Shown here: piece by piece, positions 42,071 to 51,872 of the stretch
How the letters are laid out: each line of letters opens with the position of its first letter
Position numbering within the stretch: the first letter of the stretch is position 1
Assembly: GCA_019694875.1 (NCBI GenBank)
Contig: JAIBBC010000002.1
Span: 248,001 to 312,000, forward strand
Length of the DNA stretch: 64,000 nt
DNA from: Cyclobacteriaceae bacterium
Lineage (GTDB): Bacteria > Bacteroidota > Bacteroidia > Cytophagales > Cyclobacteriaceae
Reading direction: 5' to 3'
Made by a program: the position numbers and the translations under genes
Notes under the pieces: generated by a model
What the model was told of the DNA's origin: nothing
Databases searched by the model: none
Seen by the model: the letters and a program-made list of their open reading frames with translations, nothing else

Positions 42071-43024
42071 TTGACAGAAAAAACAGTAACACTCGATAAT
42101 ATTTCGCTCATCGATTTCCTCGGTGTCGAAAACCGCAACATTCAGTCGCTCGCGTCAGCGTTCCCGAAAAGTAAAATCGTTTCGCGCGGCAACGAAATTT
42201 TGGTGCGGGGTTCTTCGGCCGAGATCGATCAGATCAGTGACATCCTCAATGCGCTTATTCAGCATTTCCATAAATACGGCCGGGTCAATGAAGATATCGT
42301 TCGGAGCTACGTGGCCAACGATGCCGAACTTGAACAGCAGGATGGCCAGGATGGCATTGTCATTTACGGAACACGTGGTAATCCTATTCGTCCGAAAACG
42401 CCTAACCAGGTAAAGCTCGTTCAATTGGTACGTGAGAATGACCTGGTGTTTGCCCTCGGACCGGCCGGTACCGGTAAGACTTATATTTCAGTTGCACTTG
42501 CTGTGCAGGCGCTAAAGAACAAGCAGGTAAAAAAAATTATTATCACACGTCCGGCCGTTGAAGCGGGTGAGAACCTTGGTTTCCTTCCGGGCGATCTGAA
42601 AGAAAAAATTGACCCTTATCTCCGTCCGATTTACGATGCCTTGAACGACATGATCCCGTTCGAGAAACTTCAATATTATATGGAGCGTGAGATCATCGAA
42701 ATCGCTCCGCTTGCGTACATGCGCGGGCGCACGCTTAACAACGCTTTTATTTTGCTTGACGAAGGTCAGAACACCACGCCCATGCAAATGAAAATGTTTC
42801 TGACACGCATGGGTCCTGAGTCAAAAATGATTGTTACCGGTGATGTATCCCAGGTGGATTTGCCGGTCAATCAACGTTCAGGCTTGAAAGAAGCTACCCG
42901 CATTCTTGCGGGTGTAAAAGGTATCGGTTTTATCGAACTGAACGACCGTGATGTTGTTCGCCATAAACTCGTGCGTGAAATTATCGAAGCGTACGATAAA
43001 GATCAGCCAACACCGAAGAAGTAG
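42071..43024 (+). CDS. PhoH family ATPase
   Basis: This protein of 317 aa starts at a TTG. Residues 1-85 are a KH-like RNA-binding region, and the PhoH ATPase domain follows with Walker A GPAGTGKT at about 134-141, the motif ITRPAVEAGENLGFLPGDL, and Walker B (AFILLDEGQN). The layout is that of the YbeZ/PhoL subgroup, which works with the endonuclease YbeY in ribosome and RNA quality control in other bacteria (family knowledge). It has no ybeY neighbour here. It is divergent from the SAM hydrolase gene. Confidence 0.92.
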   Translation: MTEKTVTLDNISLIDFLGVENRNIQSLASAFPKSKIVSRGNEILVRGSSAEIDQISDILNALIQHFHKYGRVNEDIVRSYVANDAELEQQDGQDGIVIYGTRGNPIRPKTPNQVKLVQLVRENDLVFALGPAGTGKTYISVALAVQALKNKQVKKIIITRPAVEAGENLGFLPGDLKEKIDPYLRPIYDALNDMIPFEKLQYYMEREIIEIAPLAYMRGRTLNNAFILLDEGQNTTPMQMKMFLTRMGPESKMIVTGDVSQVDLPVNQRSGLKEATRILAGVKGIGFIELNDRDVVRHKLVREIIEAYDKDQPTPKK

Positions 43025-43079
43025 AGTTCCATTGATTGTTTAAGCTTGACGGGACTACACACACCGTGTATCTTCCTCA

Positions 43080-45182
43080 ATGTTTTCCTGGACGCCCTAC
43101 GCACTCGTTCGTATAGCACTTGTGTTTATTGCCGGCATCATAGCCGGATTGTATTTTCCTGAAACACTTCCAATCCGGTACGTTGATCTTTTGTTTGCAA
43201 TCCTGGTGGTTGTGTTTTCAATACTGACCTATCTTAAATGGAAAGGCAGTCTCAAATATGTCAACATTGGTTTCGTTGGAATAATCGCCCTGTTTCTTTC
43301 GGGATATTGTAACGTGTACCATTCCACGGATTATTACCGGGGAGATCATTTCGCTCACGATACTCAACCCATAACGTATTATAAAGTTAGAATTGCTGCC
43401 CAACCTCAGGAAAAGGAAAGTTCATGGAAGGTTGAGGGTGATGTTCAATTTGTTAAGCATGACAGCAGCTGGCTTCAGCGGAGCGGAAAAGTGTTGCTTT
43501 ATTTTTCCAGGAAGTATTATGCAAACCCGTTCGAGTATGGAGATGTGCTCCTTGTGAGAGGCAGTCCGGAATTGTTGAACGAACCCTCAAACCCGGGTGA
43601 GTTCGACTACAAAAAATTTCTTAGCTATCGCAAAACATACCATCAGCAATTTCTTCGTGAGAATGATGTAATAAAAATCTGCCATGAGCCGAACAGTAAA
43701 TTAGTTGCATACTCCATCAAAGCACGCGAGTGGGCTGATCGGGCAATAAAGACAAATGTTCAAGGCAAGCAGGAGCAGGCTACAGCGTCCGCGTTGGTGC
43801 TTGGTGTAACCGATGGCCTTGACAACGATTTAATCGGGGCATACTCAGCTACGGGGTCGTTGCATGTACTCTCAGTTTCCGGCCTGCATGTTGGAATTAT
43901 TTACTGGCTTATCCTGCTCATCTTCCGGCCGCTGAATAACACAACCCAAGGTAAATGGGTGCTCGCGATTTTCAGCACGCTGGTGCTGTGGGGATACGCA
44001 TTTGTAACCGGGGTATCACCATCAGTGCTTCGGGCTGTAACGATGTTTTCATTTGTTGCGCTCGCCCGGCCGTGGGGACAACAAACCAATATTTATAACA
44101 CGCTTGCAGCTTCGGCCTTTTGCCTGTTGTTGTATGAACCTTATCTGATCATGTCAGTCGGGTTTCAACTTTCATACCTTGCAGTGATAGGTATCGTATA
44201 TCTGCAACCTAAACTCATTTCACTTTGGCAACCTAAAACCTGGCTTTGGGAACAAATCTGGCAAATCACGTGTGTGTCAATTGCTGCGCAGGCCGCTACG
44301 GTTGCACTTGGTCTGCTGTATTTTCATCAATTCCCCGTCTACTTTTTGTTCTCAAATCTTTTTGTGATCCCCGTGTCTTTCGTTGTACTGGTGCTTGGCA
44401 TTGTGGTAGTATGCGTTAGCGCAGTCGCTCCCGTTGCTGCTGCGCTTGGATTTTTGCTACAATGGACAATCTGGTTCTTAAACTTTGGGGTTTTCAAAAT
44501 GGAAGCCTTGCCGGGCAGTTTAATTGATAATGTTTATATCACCACCTTTCAGTGCTGGCTGTTGATGGCGGCCATCCTGTCGATAGTTCTTGCATTTGAA
44601 CTTCGCAGCCTTCAATCCCTTGCCGTTGCTTCAATCCTGTGCGTATTATTCTCAATCCTGCAATGGATTCATTTCAGAGAAGATATCCACCAGAAAAAGT
44701 TTATTGTATACAATGTTAACGGCCACAGCGCATGGGATTTAATGGATAATGGGCAGGTTTATTTTTTTGCGGATTCAATATTGACCAGGAACACCAACAA
44801 GGTCAGGTTTCATATCCGGCCTAACCGGCTGCGTAACGGTGTGGGACAAATCAGCGATGGCAAAATTCAATCCTTTAGCGTGCGGCTGGACGGGTGCAGG
44901 CTGGTCGTATGGAACGGACTAAGAATTCTGCAACTTGAAGATCGAAACTTCAAAATCCCCTTAAATTTTGAAGTCGATTACGTGATTGCCGGAGCGAACG
45001 CAGTACGCGATTTGGAACTAATTAAAGCGCTAAAATTTAAGAAACTGATCCTGGATAGCAGCAATTCTTTCTATTTTGCCGAGCGGCTGCTGAAAGATGC
45101 CCTTGCGGAAGGCATTCCTATACATTCCGTACAGCATCACGGAGCTTTCATCGTTAAACTTAATGATCATGAGTCTGGTTGA
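43080..45182 (+). CDS. comEC: ComEC/Rec2 family DNA uptake channel
   Basis: This protein of 700 aa has an N-terminal pair of transmembrane helices, then a DUF4131-like periplasmic region (NEPSNPGEFDYKKFLSYRKTYHQ). The competence domain follows (SATGSLHVLSVSGLHVGI, VTGVSPSVLRAVTMFSFVALARPW, PYLIMSVGFQLSYLAVIGIVYLQP) with many membrane helices. It should carry single-stranded DNA across the inner membrane. The C-terminal ~160 residues lack the metallo-beta-lactamase His-x-His-x-Asp-His motif found in Bacillus ComEC. The enoyl-CoA hydratase start overlaps its end by 14 bp. Confidence 0.9.
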   Translation: MFSWTPYALVRIALVFIAGIIAGLYFPETLPIRYVDLLFAILVVVFSILTYLKWKGSLKYVNIGFVGIIALFLSGYCNVYHSTDYYRGDHFAHDTQPITYYKVRIAAQPQEKESSWKVEGDVQFVKHDSSWLQRSGKVLLYFSRKYYANPFEYGDVLLVRGSPELLNEPSNPGEFDYKKFLSYRKTYHQQFLRENDVIKICHEPNSKLVAYSIKAREWADRAIKTNVQGKQEQATASALVLGVTDGLDNDLIGAYSATGSLHVLSVSGLHVGIIYWLILLIFRPLNNTTQGKWVLAIFSTLVLWGYAFVTGVSPSVLRAVTMFSFVALARPWGQQTNIYNTLAASAFCLLLYEPYLIMSVGFQLSYLAVIGIVYLQPKLISLWQPKTWLWEQIWQITCVSIAAQAATVALGLLYFHQFPVYFLFSNLFVIPVSFVVLVLGIVVVCVSAVAPVAAALGFLLQWTIWFLNFGVFKMEALPGSLIDNVYITTFQCWLLMAAILSIVLAFELRSLQSLAVASILCVLFSILQWIHFREDIHQKKFIVYNVNGHSAWDLMDNGQVYFFADSILTRNTNKVRFHIRPNRLRNGVGQISDGKIQSFSVRLDGCRLVVWNGLRILQLEDRNFKIPLNFEVDYVIAGANAVRDLELIKALKFKKLILDSSNSFYFAERLLKDALAEGIPIHSVQHHGAFIVKLNDHESG

Positions 45183-45942
45183 TTACCATGTTAAAAATCG
45201 GGTTGCCTTCATAACACTGAACCGGCCTGAGAAGCGTAATGCGCTTAACCATGAACTGGTAGCTGAACTAAAAGAGGCATTTGACCGGGCCGCGGATGAT
45301 GCGCAGGCAAAGGTGATTGTATTGAAAGCAAATGGTGAGGCGTTTTGCGCGGGCGCTGACCTTGAATACCTACAGAAACTGCAAAAGTTTTCGTTTGAAG
45401 AAAACCTTCAGGACTCCAACCACCTCAAAGATCTTTTTCTTAAAATTTATACTCATCCGAAAATTGTAATTGCCCAGGTTCAGGGTCATGCATTGGCAGG
45501 CGGATGTGGCCTGGCTACGGTTTGTGATTTTGTGGCTTCGGGTCCAACGGCAAAGTTTGGATACACCGAAGTCAAGATCGGATTCATTCCGGCTATCGTA
45601 ACCGTGTTTCTGTTGCGAAAACTTGGAGAGGCAAAATCCAAAGAAATGCTTCTGAGCGGTGAATTGTTTTCTGCGGAAAAGGTATTGCAAATGGGATTGA
45701 TCAATTACGTGGTTGAAACCGATAAGCTCGACTCGCATGTTCTTCAACTCGCCAGCAAGTTAGTGGAGACAAATTCTGCCGAATCCATGAAGCTCACAAA
45801 ACGCATGATTGCGGAAATCCCGTCAAAGTCTGTTGAAGAGGCATTGCGCTACGCTGCCGAAATGAATGCACAGGCGCGAGGCTCAGAGGACTGCAAGCGT
45901 GGCATTGCCGCATTTCTGAACAAAGAGAAGCTCAGCTGGTAA
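45169..45942 (+). CDS. Enoyl-CoA hydratase/isomerase family protein
   Basis: This protein of 257 aa is a crotonase-fold enzyme: ITLNRPEKRNALNHELVAEL at the start, the first oxyanion-hole loop in AFCAGADLEYL, the second in ALAGGCGLATVCDF, and the catalytic-region Glu in YTEVKIGFIPA. The C-terminal ALRYAAEMNAQARGSEDCKRGIAAFL is typical. The match to methylglutaconyl-CoA hydratase-like members is plausible, but the substrate is not certain. It is translationally coupled to comEC by overlap and followed by recQ after 1 bp. The ATG was chosen at the family start; further upstream ATGs lie inside comEC. Confidence 0.9.
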   Translation: MSLVDYHVKNRVAFITLNRPEKRNALNHELVAELKEAFDRAADDAQAKVIVLKANGEAFCAGADLEYLQKLQKFSFEENLQDSNHLKDLFLKIYTHPKIVIAQVQGHALAGGCGLATVCDFVASGPTAKFGYTEVKIGFIPAIVTVFLLRKLGEAKSKEMLLSGELFSAEKVLQMGLINYVVETDKLDSHVLQLASKLVETNSAESMKLTKRMIAEIPSKSVEEALRYAAEMNAQARGSEDCKRGIAAFLNKEKLSW

Positions 45943-45943
45943 G

Positions 45944-47860
45944 TTGGAAGATTCACTTTCGATATTAAAAAAGTACTGGGGACATGCGCAGTTTCGTGCG
46001 CTTCAGCCCGAGATTATCAATTCAATTCTTGCCGGGCATGATACGCTGGCACTCCTGCCGACCGGAGGCGGAAAGTCAGTTTGCTTTCAGGTTCCGGGGT
46101 TGCAACTTGAGGGCTTGTGCATTGTAATTTCTCCGCTGATCGCATTGATGAAAGATCAGGTTGAAAATCTGAAAAGTAAGGGCATTCACGCGGTAGCAGT
46201 TCATTCAGCAATGTCGCGTGAGGAAATTGACATCCATCTGAACAACTGCATTCACGGTGACGTGAAGTTTTTGTACCTGTCACCCGAACGTCTCCACACG
46301 GAGATTTTTGTTGAGCGTGTCAAACAAATGAACGTTGGCCTGATCGCTGTTGATGAAGCGCACTGTATTTCGCAATGGGGCTATGACTTCCGTCCGTCTT
46401 ATTTACAGATCGCGAGCCTTCGTGAACTGCTGCCCGATGTTCGCATAATCGCGTTAACCGCTTCTGCAACACCTCAGGTAAAAGACGACATTGTAGATAA
46501 ACTAAAATTCAGAAAAGGCCACCAGGTTTTTCAGAAGACCTTTGCGCGTGAGAACCTTTCGTTCGTTGTCCGTAGAACGGAAAACAAAGAACGCAAGTTG
46601 ATGGAAGTATTGCAGAAGGTGCAGGGACCTGTCATAATCTACTCGAGATCCCGAAAGGGAACGCATGAGCTTTCTGATGAGCTTAATAAAAAAGGTATCA
46701 GTTCGATATACTATCATGCCGGCCTGACTTTCGAACAGCGCACCGATCATCAGGAGCAATGGATTAAAAATAAAAAGCGCGTGATGGTTGCCACGAACGC
46801 GTTCGGGATGGGTATTGACAAGCCCGATGTGCGGATTGTAGCTCACCTTGATCTTCCCGAAAATCTCGAGTCATATTATCAGGAGGCCGGTCGGGCCGGT
46901 CGTGACGGAAAAATGGCGTACGCAGTTGTGATATATCACGATTCTGACGTTACCACACTGCAAACAAAAACAAAACAGTCGCAGCCTTCGGTTATTGTCT
47001 TAAAGAAAACTTACCAGGCCCTTGCCAATTTTTATCAGTTGGCACAGGGGAGTGGAGAGGGAGAGAGTTTTGATTTTGACTTGTATAATTTCTGCGATCG
47101 ATTTGAGCTTCAGGCGGGCCTTACCTATAACGCTCTCAGAAAGCTGGAGGAGGAAGGTTTGATTGAGTTTAACGAGAGCTTTTACAGTCCCTCGGTTGTG
47201 CATATTGCTGTGGATAAAACCAGGCTGTATGAATTCCAGGTAGCTAACGAGCAATTTGATCCGCTTATTAAGATGCTTTTAAGGTTGTATGGGGGACAAT
47301 TGTTCAGTGACTTTACGAAAATATCAGAGTCATACCTGGCGAAAGGTCTGAAGATGAAGACCGGTGAACTGATTTCAGCGCTTCGTCATCTGCATGATCT
47401 CAAAATTATCATCTACAAACCCGCCAAAGAAAAGCCTCAAATAACCTTTATCGTTCCGCGACAGGATGCGGAAAAACTTCCGCTGGATGTAAAGCGACTG
47501 GAGGAGCGGAAAGCGCTCATCGAATCGAAAATGAAAGCGATGACCAATTTCGTTACGTCAACACACCGTTGCCGGATGCAATTGATCCAGGAATACTTTG
47601 GCGAAGAAACTTTTCAGACGTGCGGAAAGTGCGATGTATGCATTGAGCTAAAGAAAAAGGAGAGTTCGGTACAGTTGCAGTCGCTGCGCGGTGAAATTAT
47701 TACGCTGGTAAAATCGAAACTTTACACAATTGACCAGCTGGAGAAACGCATCGCGCCATCCGATACCGGTTTGTTCATTGACCTGGTTCGCGAGATGGTG
47801 GATGAGGGCGAGCTTGAATACGACAAGGTATGGCGATTGAAAATTCCTGCCCGGAAGTAA
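45944..47860 (+). CDS. recQ: ATP-dependent DNA helicase RecQ
   Basis: This protein of 638 aa starts at a TTG directly after the previous stop. The helicase core shows motif 0/Q (HAQFRALQPEII), Walker A LLPTGGGKS, DEAHCISQWGYDFR, TASATPQ and motif VI QEAGRAGRDG. The zinc-binding region has Cys residues in HRCRMQLIQEYFGE...CGKCDVC, followed by a winged-helix. The C-terminus lacks a clear HRDC domain of the usual length; a short helical region (LYTIDQLEKRIAPSD) is there instead. It unwinds DNA 3'-5' in repair and recombination. It converges on recN with no gap. Confidence 0.93.
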   Translation: MEDSLSILKKYWGHAQFRALQPEIINSILAGHDTLALLPTGGGKSVCFQVPGLQLEGLCIVISPLIALMKDQVENLKSKGIHAVAVHSAMSREEIDIHLNNCIHGDVKFLYLSPERLHTEIFVERVKQMNVGLIAVDEAHCISQWGYDFRPSYLQIASLRELLPDVRIIALTASATPQVKDDIVDKLKFRKGHQVFQKTFARENLSFVVRRTENKERKLMEVLQKVQGPVIIYSRSRKGTHELSDELNKKGISSIYYHAGLTFEQRTDHQEQWIKNKKRVMVATNAFGMGIDKPDVRIVAHLDLPENLESYYQEAGRAGRDGKMAYAVVIYHDSDVTTLQTKTKQSQPSVIVLKKTYQALANFYQLAQGSGEGESFDFDLYNFCDRFELQAGLTYNALRKLEEEGLIEFNESFYSPSVVHIAVDKTRLYEFQVANEQFDPLIKMLLRLYGGQLFSDFTKISESYLAKGLKMKTGELISALRHLHDLKIIIYKPAKEKPQITFIVPRQDAEKLPLDVKRLEERKALIESKMKAMTNFVTSTHRCRMQLIQEYFGEETFQTCGKCDVCIELKKKESSVQLQSLRGEIITLVKSKLYTIDQLEKRIAPSDTGLFIDLVREMVDEGELEYDKVWRLKIPARK

Positions 47861-49513
47861 TTAATTGTTGATCAATTCCTCTGCATTCTTCAATGCAGCC
47901 TTCGATGGATTTTCTCCGCCAATCATTTTTGCTATTTCCTCCACACGTTCTTTATCCTTCAGCTTACGAATGTTGCTGATGGTTTTCTTTGACGAGCTGT
48001 CTTTGAAAACGAAATAATGAGCTTCCCCGCGTGCCGCAATCTGGGGCAGATGTGTGATGGTGATGAGTTGGTGATGGGCAGCCATCGACTTCATCAGTTC
48101 GCCCAGGCGAATGGCAATCTCGCCCGAAACACCGGTATCAATTTCATCGAGCACAAGCGTAGGCATAGCTGTTTTTGCGGCCATTACATATTTGATGCAA
48201 AACATGACTCTCGAAAACTCGCCACCGGAAGCCACCATGGCTAAAGGTTTTGGTGAAATGCCTTTGTTCGCACTAAACAGGATTTCAATCGCATCCGCAC
48301 CATGAACGGCCGGTTCAATGTTCTCCTGATCTATTTTCAGGTTCGCATCCGGAATGCCCAGTTCTTTCAAAAGTTTTACAAGCTCTTTTGTTAGCGGATC
48401 AAATGACTTTTTACGGGCAGCTGATAACTTTTTACCAATCGCGGCTACTTCGGTTTTTGATTCTTCGAAAAGGCTGCGGGCGTTTTCCAATGCGCCATCC
48501 AGGTTGGAGGTGATGTTAGCCTTGCGTTGCAATTCATCCTGAAGGGTAAGCAATTCATCAATGCCGGTCGCGCGGTGTTTCTTGAGCAACCGGTATAGAA
48601 GATTAACACGCTCTTTCAAAAATTCAGCGCGTTCGGGATCAAATTCAACGGTGTCCTGCTGGCGTTCAATCTCGGAAGCGATGTCGTCAAGTTCAATTAA
48701 AATACTCTCAAGCCGTTGCTTAAGGGTTTCGTATTGTTTTGCATAACCGGATATGATCAGCAGGTGTGACCGTGCTTCTGAAAGCGAGTTCCGTGCGGCA
48801 AATTCGGACTGAGTCAGGATGGATAATGTCGACTGAAGCCGGGAGGTGATGTCTTCCGCGTGCTCCATGATCTTCAGTTCCGATTCAATTTTCTCCTGCT
48901 CGCCTTGTGCGAAACCGGCTTTAACAAGCTCATCCAACTGAAAGTTGGTATACTCCGCTTCCTGGCGAAGCGTGTCAGCTTCGCTTACCAGTGTATCGTA
49001 TGTTTTTTTGTTCTGCACGAAGGTGGTCCATGCTTCGCGATACTGGTCGAGCAGTTTTTGATTTTCGCCATATGAATCAATCAACCGTAATTGAAATTCA
49101 TGGCTGCCCAAGTGCAACGTTTCATGCTGCGAATGAACATCCATCAGCAAGTTGCCGAGCTTTTTCATTACGTCAAGCGTAACGGGTGTATCGTTAATAA
49201 AGGCGCGTGATTTTCCCCCGGGACTTATTTCCCTGCGGATTACAGTGTTGTCATCGTAGTCAAGGTCTTCTGCCTTGAAAAAGCTTTTCAGTTCGTATGC
49301 ACCAATTTCAAACACGCCCTCCGTTACACACTTTTCATTTTCATCCCACAGTACTTTTGTGTCTGCCCGGTTCCCTTTTAGCAGGCCCAACGCACCGAGC
49401 ATAATGGATTTACCAGCCCCGGTTTCACCCGTAACAACATTTAGTCCCGCAGACGGTTCCAGCTCCAGGTGGCGGATCAGGGCATAGTTTTTTATGGTGA
49501 GATGCTTCAGCAT
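47861..49513 (-). CDS. recN: DNA repair protein RecN
   Basis: This protein of 550 aa is SMC-like: the N-terminal MLKHLTIKNYALIRHLELEP with Walker A GETGAGKS, two long coiled-coil stretches, and the C-terminal ABC part with signature VASGGEFSRVMF and Walker B TLVLDEIDTGVSG, then an H-loop (LITITHLPQIAARG). It holds broken DNA ends together in double-strand-break repair. Its ATG overlaps the stop of the small upstream gene by 1 bp. Confidence 0.95.
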   Translation of the reverse strand: MLKHLTIKNYALIRHLELEPSAGLNVVTGETGAGKSIMLGALGLLKGNRADTKVLWDENEKCVTEGVFEIGAYELKSFFKAEDLDYDDNTVIRREISPGGKSRAFINDTPVTLDVMKKLGNLLMDVHSQHETLHLGSHEFQLRLIDSYGENQKLLDQYREAWTTFVQNKKTYDTLVSEADTLRQEAEYTNFQLDELVKAGFAQGEQEKIESELKIMEHAEDITSRLQSTLSILTQSEFAARNSLSEARSHLLIISGYAKQYETLKQRLESILIELDDIASEIERQQDTVEFDPERAEFLKERVNLLYRLLKKHRATGIDELLTLQDELQRKANITSNLDGALENARSLFEESKTEVAAIGKKLSAARKKSFDPLTKELVKLLKELGIPDANLKIDQENIEPAVHGADAIEILFSANKGISPKPLAMVASGGEFSRVMFCIKYVMAAKTAMPTLVLDEIDTGVSGEIAIRLGELMKSMAAHHQLITITHLPQIAARGEAHYFVFKDSSSKKTISNIRKLKDKERVEEIAKMIGGENPSKAALKNAEELINN

Positions 49514-49737
49514 CAGTCGTTAATGTCTATAATGATTTCGTAAATATCGTCAATCGCTACTGTCAGCTTTTGTCCCCGCATATTGCGGAGGTCCAAATTA
49601 ATCCCGGAAAATTTGAGAAGCTCAGCCAGCAGCACAGTATTGTCGGTAAGCACAATATTAATTTTTTTGCCGGTAAATCGAGCCAGTTCGCTTTGAATTT
49701 GCGCAGGAGTACTCAGCCGTGTAAGTCGTTTTTGCAT
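49513..49737 (-). CDS. Small Sm-like hypothetical protein
   Basis: This 74-residue protein has a helix (TPAQIQSELARFTGKK) followed by five predicted strands: INIVLTD, TVLLAELLKFSGIN, LDLRNMRGQK, LTVAIDDIYEI and IIDI. That order matches the Sm/LSm (Hfq-like) outline, where Gly or Ala in strand 2 and an Asn/Asp loop are usual. This is an inference from pattern only. It lies between DUF4835 and recN and overlaps recN, so it is expressed with them. Confidence 0.55.
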   Translation of the reverse strand: MQKRLTRLSTPAQIQSELARFTGKKINIVLTDNTVLLAELLKFSGINLDLRNMRGQKLTVAIDDIYEIIIDIND

Positions 49738-49774
49738 GGGCTGCTAAGCAACTTACTGCCGGGTCAAAATGCAA

Positions 49775-50671
49775 TTAATTCTTAAGGATTTTTGCGTAGG
49801 CCGTTTGGTTGGAAGGGTCCATCTGGGTGATTACGTCATAGGCTTCACGCCTGACAGCCAGTTGGCCGTTCGAAAAAATGTTGGCCAGTTCTTTCGACTT
49901 GGCATCGAAGAACGAAATGATCAGGATGGCGTTGGGGTTGATGTCTTTGGCTTTGCGAATGCTTTTGAGTCCGTTCAGGATGATCTGCCGGCTCTGATCG
50001 GGAGTTTTTTCAAACGTGTCGAGCCCGAGGCGATGGTAGCTGTAAAGTGTTCTCCGGACGTCAGCCATCTGCGGGTTTAGCAGGTTCTCAACAATCCAGT
50101 ACCGGTTACGAATGCTTCCCAGCGACTGCCAGCCCGGACGGTTGGAAGATTGAGCATTGTTTACAACAGTAAGCGCTTTTTGAAAGTAAGGCGTTCCACC
50201 CAATTCGCTAAACGAATCATAATCCATACCGATCACCAGGTAGGCATAAAACGCCAGCATGGAAGTGAGGTTGTTGGTATATGTGTTATCGTTGTATTCA
50301 AGCGGCTGCGATTCGATGTATTCAAATTCCCAGTCACGGTCAGCAAAATTCAATAACAAACTGGTGTAATTCGAATTATAAACCGGGCGGGCCGATTGTA
50401 TTTGTACCGAAGCGCTGAACACACCAATCGATGGCATGTCGTTGATGTTGATTAGAATACTGCAGTTTATTTTTTCGTGCTGCTGGTAAGTATCATTAGT
50501 CCATTTGCGTGAATTCAAAAACTGCTGGAAGGCAGTCTTCATATCGCGGAAAACGTTCCGGTCGGTTGTTTTTACTTTCGGCCCTACGTTGACAGTGACC
50601 GTGGCGAGCAGTTCCTGCGCTGTAGCATTCAGCGTGCACGCGAATAAGAATATGGCTAAGAGTTTACGCAT
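49775..50671 (-). CDS. DUF4835 family exported protein
   Basis: This 298-residue protein has a signal peptide (LAIFLFACTLNATA). The mature protein shows the DUF4835 pattern: FRDMKTAFQQFLNSRKWTND, CSILININDMPSI, VYNSNYTSLLLNFADRDWEFEYIESQPLEYN, and NLTSMLAFYAYLVIGMDYDSFSELGG. In some annotations the family is called PorD of the type IX secretion system; I am not certain of that link. It is conserved between coaBC and recN in this phylum as I know it. Its start overlaps the end of coaBC by 8 bp. Confidence 0.88.
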   Translation of the reverse strand: MRKLLAIFLFACTLNATAQELLATVTVNVGPKVKTTDRNVFRDMKTAFQQFLNSRKWTNDTYQQHEKINCSILININDMPSIGVFSASVQIQSARPVYNSNYTSLLLNFADRDWEFEYIESQPLEYNDNTYTNNLTSMLAFYAYLVIGMDYDSFSELGGTPYFQKALTVVNNAQSSNRPGWQSLGSIRNRYWIVENLLNPQMADVRRTLYSYHRLGLDTFEKTPDQSRQIILNGLKSIRKAKDINPNAILIISFFDAKSKELANIFSNGQLAVRREAYDVITQMDPSNQTAYAKILKN

Positions 50672-51866
50672 GCACTTTATCGAGAATTGCCGAAACGATG
50701 TCGCGGGCAACGGCTTTCTTACTTTTCAGATCAAACTTTTTAACAGACCCGGACCGGTCGATCATTGTGATCTTGTTTGTATCGTGGCCAAAACCGGCAC
50801 CGGCATCGTTCAATGAGTTCAGTACTATCAGGTCAAAATTCTTCGATTCAAGTTTTTTCAACGCATTGTCCTGTTCGTGTTCTGTTTCCAGCGCAAACCC
50901 GACAATCACCTGATTCTTTTGCTTGAGCTTGCCAAGTGACGCAGCGATATCGCGCGTCTTCGTTAACTCAATCGTGAGATTTTCGTCTTTCTTTTTGATC
51001 TTCTGATCGGCCTTTACGGTAGGCCTGTAATCTGCGACAGCGGCAGCCAATACCGCAATATCCGCTTGCGGAAATACTGCTACGCACGCTTCATACATTT
51101 CTTCTGCCGACATCACCTTCTTAACGCTTACCTGGGGGTGCGAAGTATGCATGGCAGTTGGCCCGCTTACCAGCGTTACGTGCGCTCCGAGATTTGCGAG
51201 CGATTCGGCAATGGCATAACCCATCTTCCCGGTCGAATGATTACCAATAAACCGGACGGGATCAATTGCCTCATGAGTCGGACCGGCTGTAACAAGCACA
51301 TTTTTGCCCTTAAGCGCATTGCTGTTCAAGAAGAATTCTTCGATCTCCGCTACAATTTCTTCAGGCTCGGCCATCCTGCCGGTACCCACCAATCCGCTGG
51401 CGAGTTCGCCATAAGCAGGGTCGAGAATGCGGTTTCCGAACGAAGCTATTTTCTTAAGATTCTCTTTCGTTGCGTCATGCTGAAGCATGTCGAGGTCCAT
51501 GGCAGGAGCGAGGAAAACCGGGCAACGCGCTGAGAGATAGACAGCCATCAACAGGTTGTCGCATCGGCCGCTGGCCATTTTGGCAATGGTGTTAGCGCTT
51601 GCCGGTGCAATGATCATCGCATCCGCCCAAAGGCCAAGATCAACATGATTGTTCCATTGACCGCTTTCGTCTTTGATGAATTCCGAGAGTGCCGGATTTT
51701 TTGAAAGCGTGGAGAGGGTTAAAGGAGTGATGAAGGTCTTTGCAGAATCCGTCATCACTACCTTTACTTCAGCGCCCGCCTTCACCAGAAGCCGCGTTAA
51801 AACCGCAGACTTATAGGCGGCAATACTGCCGGTAATTCCCAGCACTATCTTTTTGCCCTGAAGCAT
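50664..51866 (-). CDS. coaBC: Bifunctional CoaBC (coenzyme A biosynthesis)
   Basis: This protein of 400 aa has the flavoprotein decarboxylase part first (VLGITGSIAAYKSAVLTRLL, catalytic His in NNHVDLG, APASANTIAKM). From about residue 185 comes the phosphopantothenoylcysteine synthetase part (NVLVTAGPTHEAIDPVRFIGNHSTGKMG, AAAVADYRP, KIKKKDENLTIELTKTRDI, GFALETEHEQDNALKKL). It joins cysteine to 4'-phosphopantothenate and decarboxylates the product. It is transcribed after rpoZ with a 6-bp gap. Confidence 0.95.
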   Translation of the reverse strand: MLQGKKIVLGITGSIAAYKSAVLTRLLVKAGAEVKVVMTDSAKTFITPLTLSTLSKNPALSEFIKDESGQWNNHVDLGLWADAMIIAPASANTIAKMASGRCDNLLMAVYLSARCPVFLAPAMDLDMLQHDATKENLKKIASFGNRILDPAYGELASGLVGTGRMAEPEEIVAEIEEFFLNSNALKGKNVLVTAGPTHEAIDPVRFIGNHSTGKMGYAIAESLANLGAHVTLVSGPTAMHTSHPQVSVKKVMSAEEMYEACVAVFPQADIAVLAAAVADYRPTVKADQKIKKKDENLTIELTKTRDIAASLGKLKQKNQVIVGFALETEHEQDNALKKLESKNFDLIVLNSLNDAGAGFGHDTNKITMIDRSGSVKKFDLKSKKAVARDIVSAILDKVHA

Positions 51867-51872
51867 GAATGT

